Source: Eudromia elegans
Lineage: Eukaryota > Chordata > Aves > Tinamiformes > Tinamidae
Direction: 5' to 3'
Length of the DNA stretch: 64,000 nucleotides
Assembly (NCBI GenBank): GCA_003342815.1
Contig: PTEX01000011.1
Location: forward strand, 1,714,363-1,778,362
Of the stretch, positions 47,581-64,000 are shown piece by piece. Both the position numbers and the translations under genes were made by a program. Below the pieces are notes generated by a model. That model was not told the DNA's origin and did not search any database. It worked only from the letters and a program-made list of their open reading frames with translations. The stretch's first letter is position 1; every line of letters starts with the position of its first letter.

Positions 47581-48079
47581 CAACCTAAAGAGCACAGCCT
47601 GTGGCTCTGCTGGGTGTTCTTCACCATGCTACGAAGCTGGACTCTTGCAAGCCTCAGCACTAGGCCATCAAATTTACTTCCATAGTTTTCATACATAACA
47701 AAAAGGAGCATTCTGGCATGTTCTTTGCTTTAGTGCAGAGCTGCAACCAGCGGTGAAAACTTTCTCTGCCTGCAGTGCTGTGCACTGGCTGTGCTGGTGG
47801 AGCTCCTGCCTATCAACAGCCACTCGAGAAAGAATTCTAACTGGTTTTGTGACGTCAAGGAGGCCCAGTGTGGTGCCAAATGAGCTACAGCACGCAGTAG
47901 ATAACACAAAAATAAGTCTTTTGTGCAGCAGCTATCTAATGACGTGCTCTAGCATCTCCAATAAGTGAGGCTGTGTGGTGAAGGGCTAGCTGAAGATGAC
48001 GACTTTTCAGACTTGTCCTCTAATTTAGGATTAATGAGAAACCAGCCTAATCCCCCCGGTACCCTGGTGCCTGGACAGA

Positions 48080-63735
<15,656 letters not shown>

Positions 63736-64000
63736 GTAAATAGAGACCTGAAAAATGTCATTTCTGGAGGGACAGTCTGCACAGCGCTGGCAGGATGTAT
63801 AAAAGTATAAAAAATATAAACCACCTGTAATATGCAGAAAACATGGCTATTTTGTGCCAGCTGTGGGACACTAATGGCAAAAAAATCATGTTTTTCTTTT
63901 CTTTTTTTCATGTTTATCTTTTTTTTTTTTTCCTAACTCAAGCAGAGCCTGTGTCAGACACAGAAAGTGAATGTCCTTCACCCCTGTTACACTCACATTT

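Larger units (their letters stand above)
31214..48079. other. Intergenic interval between C16orf87 and MYLK3
   Basis: About 17 kb without a recognisable gene. It contains the CR1 endonuclease fragment, an exon-like stretch at 32570-32647, a local CpG cluster at 44580-44760 and possible MYLK3 upstream elements after 47 kb. Non-coding 5' exons of MYLK3 could lie here but cannot be told from sequence. Confidence 0.6.

Overview
The window looks like avian genomic DNA, probably the chicken chromosome 11 equivalent. The evidence is the gene content (homologues of human C16orf87 and MYLK3 side by side), compact introns and degraded CR1-type LINE pieces. A crocodilian or turtle cannot be strictly excluded. 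All exon coordinates are inferred by eye from splice signals, reading-frame phase and remembered family sequences; no alignment was run.

Region by region. (1) 1-3190: mostly AT-rich sequence downstream of the minus-strand gene, with one unassigned exon-like open stretch at 365-511 and a short open frame at 1956-2174. (2) 3489-12990, possibly to 17591, minus strand: a FAM149-family gene that fits FAM149A best. Thirteen coding exons join with consistent phase. Two alternative first exons sit in separate CpG islands (about 12.7-13.2 kb and 17.15-17.75 kb), and both end in the phase that exon 2 needs. (3) 20.6-21.6 kb: a third CpG island containing a 125-base run of N. (4) 20855-30795, plus strand: C16orf87 (UPF0547 family). 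All but the last two codons of coding exon 1 are hidden in the N run; exons 2-4 are intact. (5) 31.2-48.0 kb: a gene-poor interval with a CR1 endonuclease-domain fragment, an exon-like open stretch at 32570-32647 and candidate cardiac regulatory sites near 47.56 kb. (6) 48080 to beyond the window end, plus strand: MYLK3 (cardiac myosin light chain kinase). Twelve coding exons give 851 codons up to 63735. The last exon, with the end of the calmodulin-binding tail, lies outside.

The genes do not form a pathway. C16orf87 and MYLK3 are neighbours in the same order and orientation as in human. The FAM149 gene sits head-to-head with C16orf87, where I recall GPT2 in human; this is the most notable arrangement. 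I found no RNA gene, CRISPR array, DNA transposon or recognisable retroviral element, and no convincing undescribed multi-gene system.
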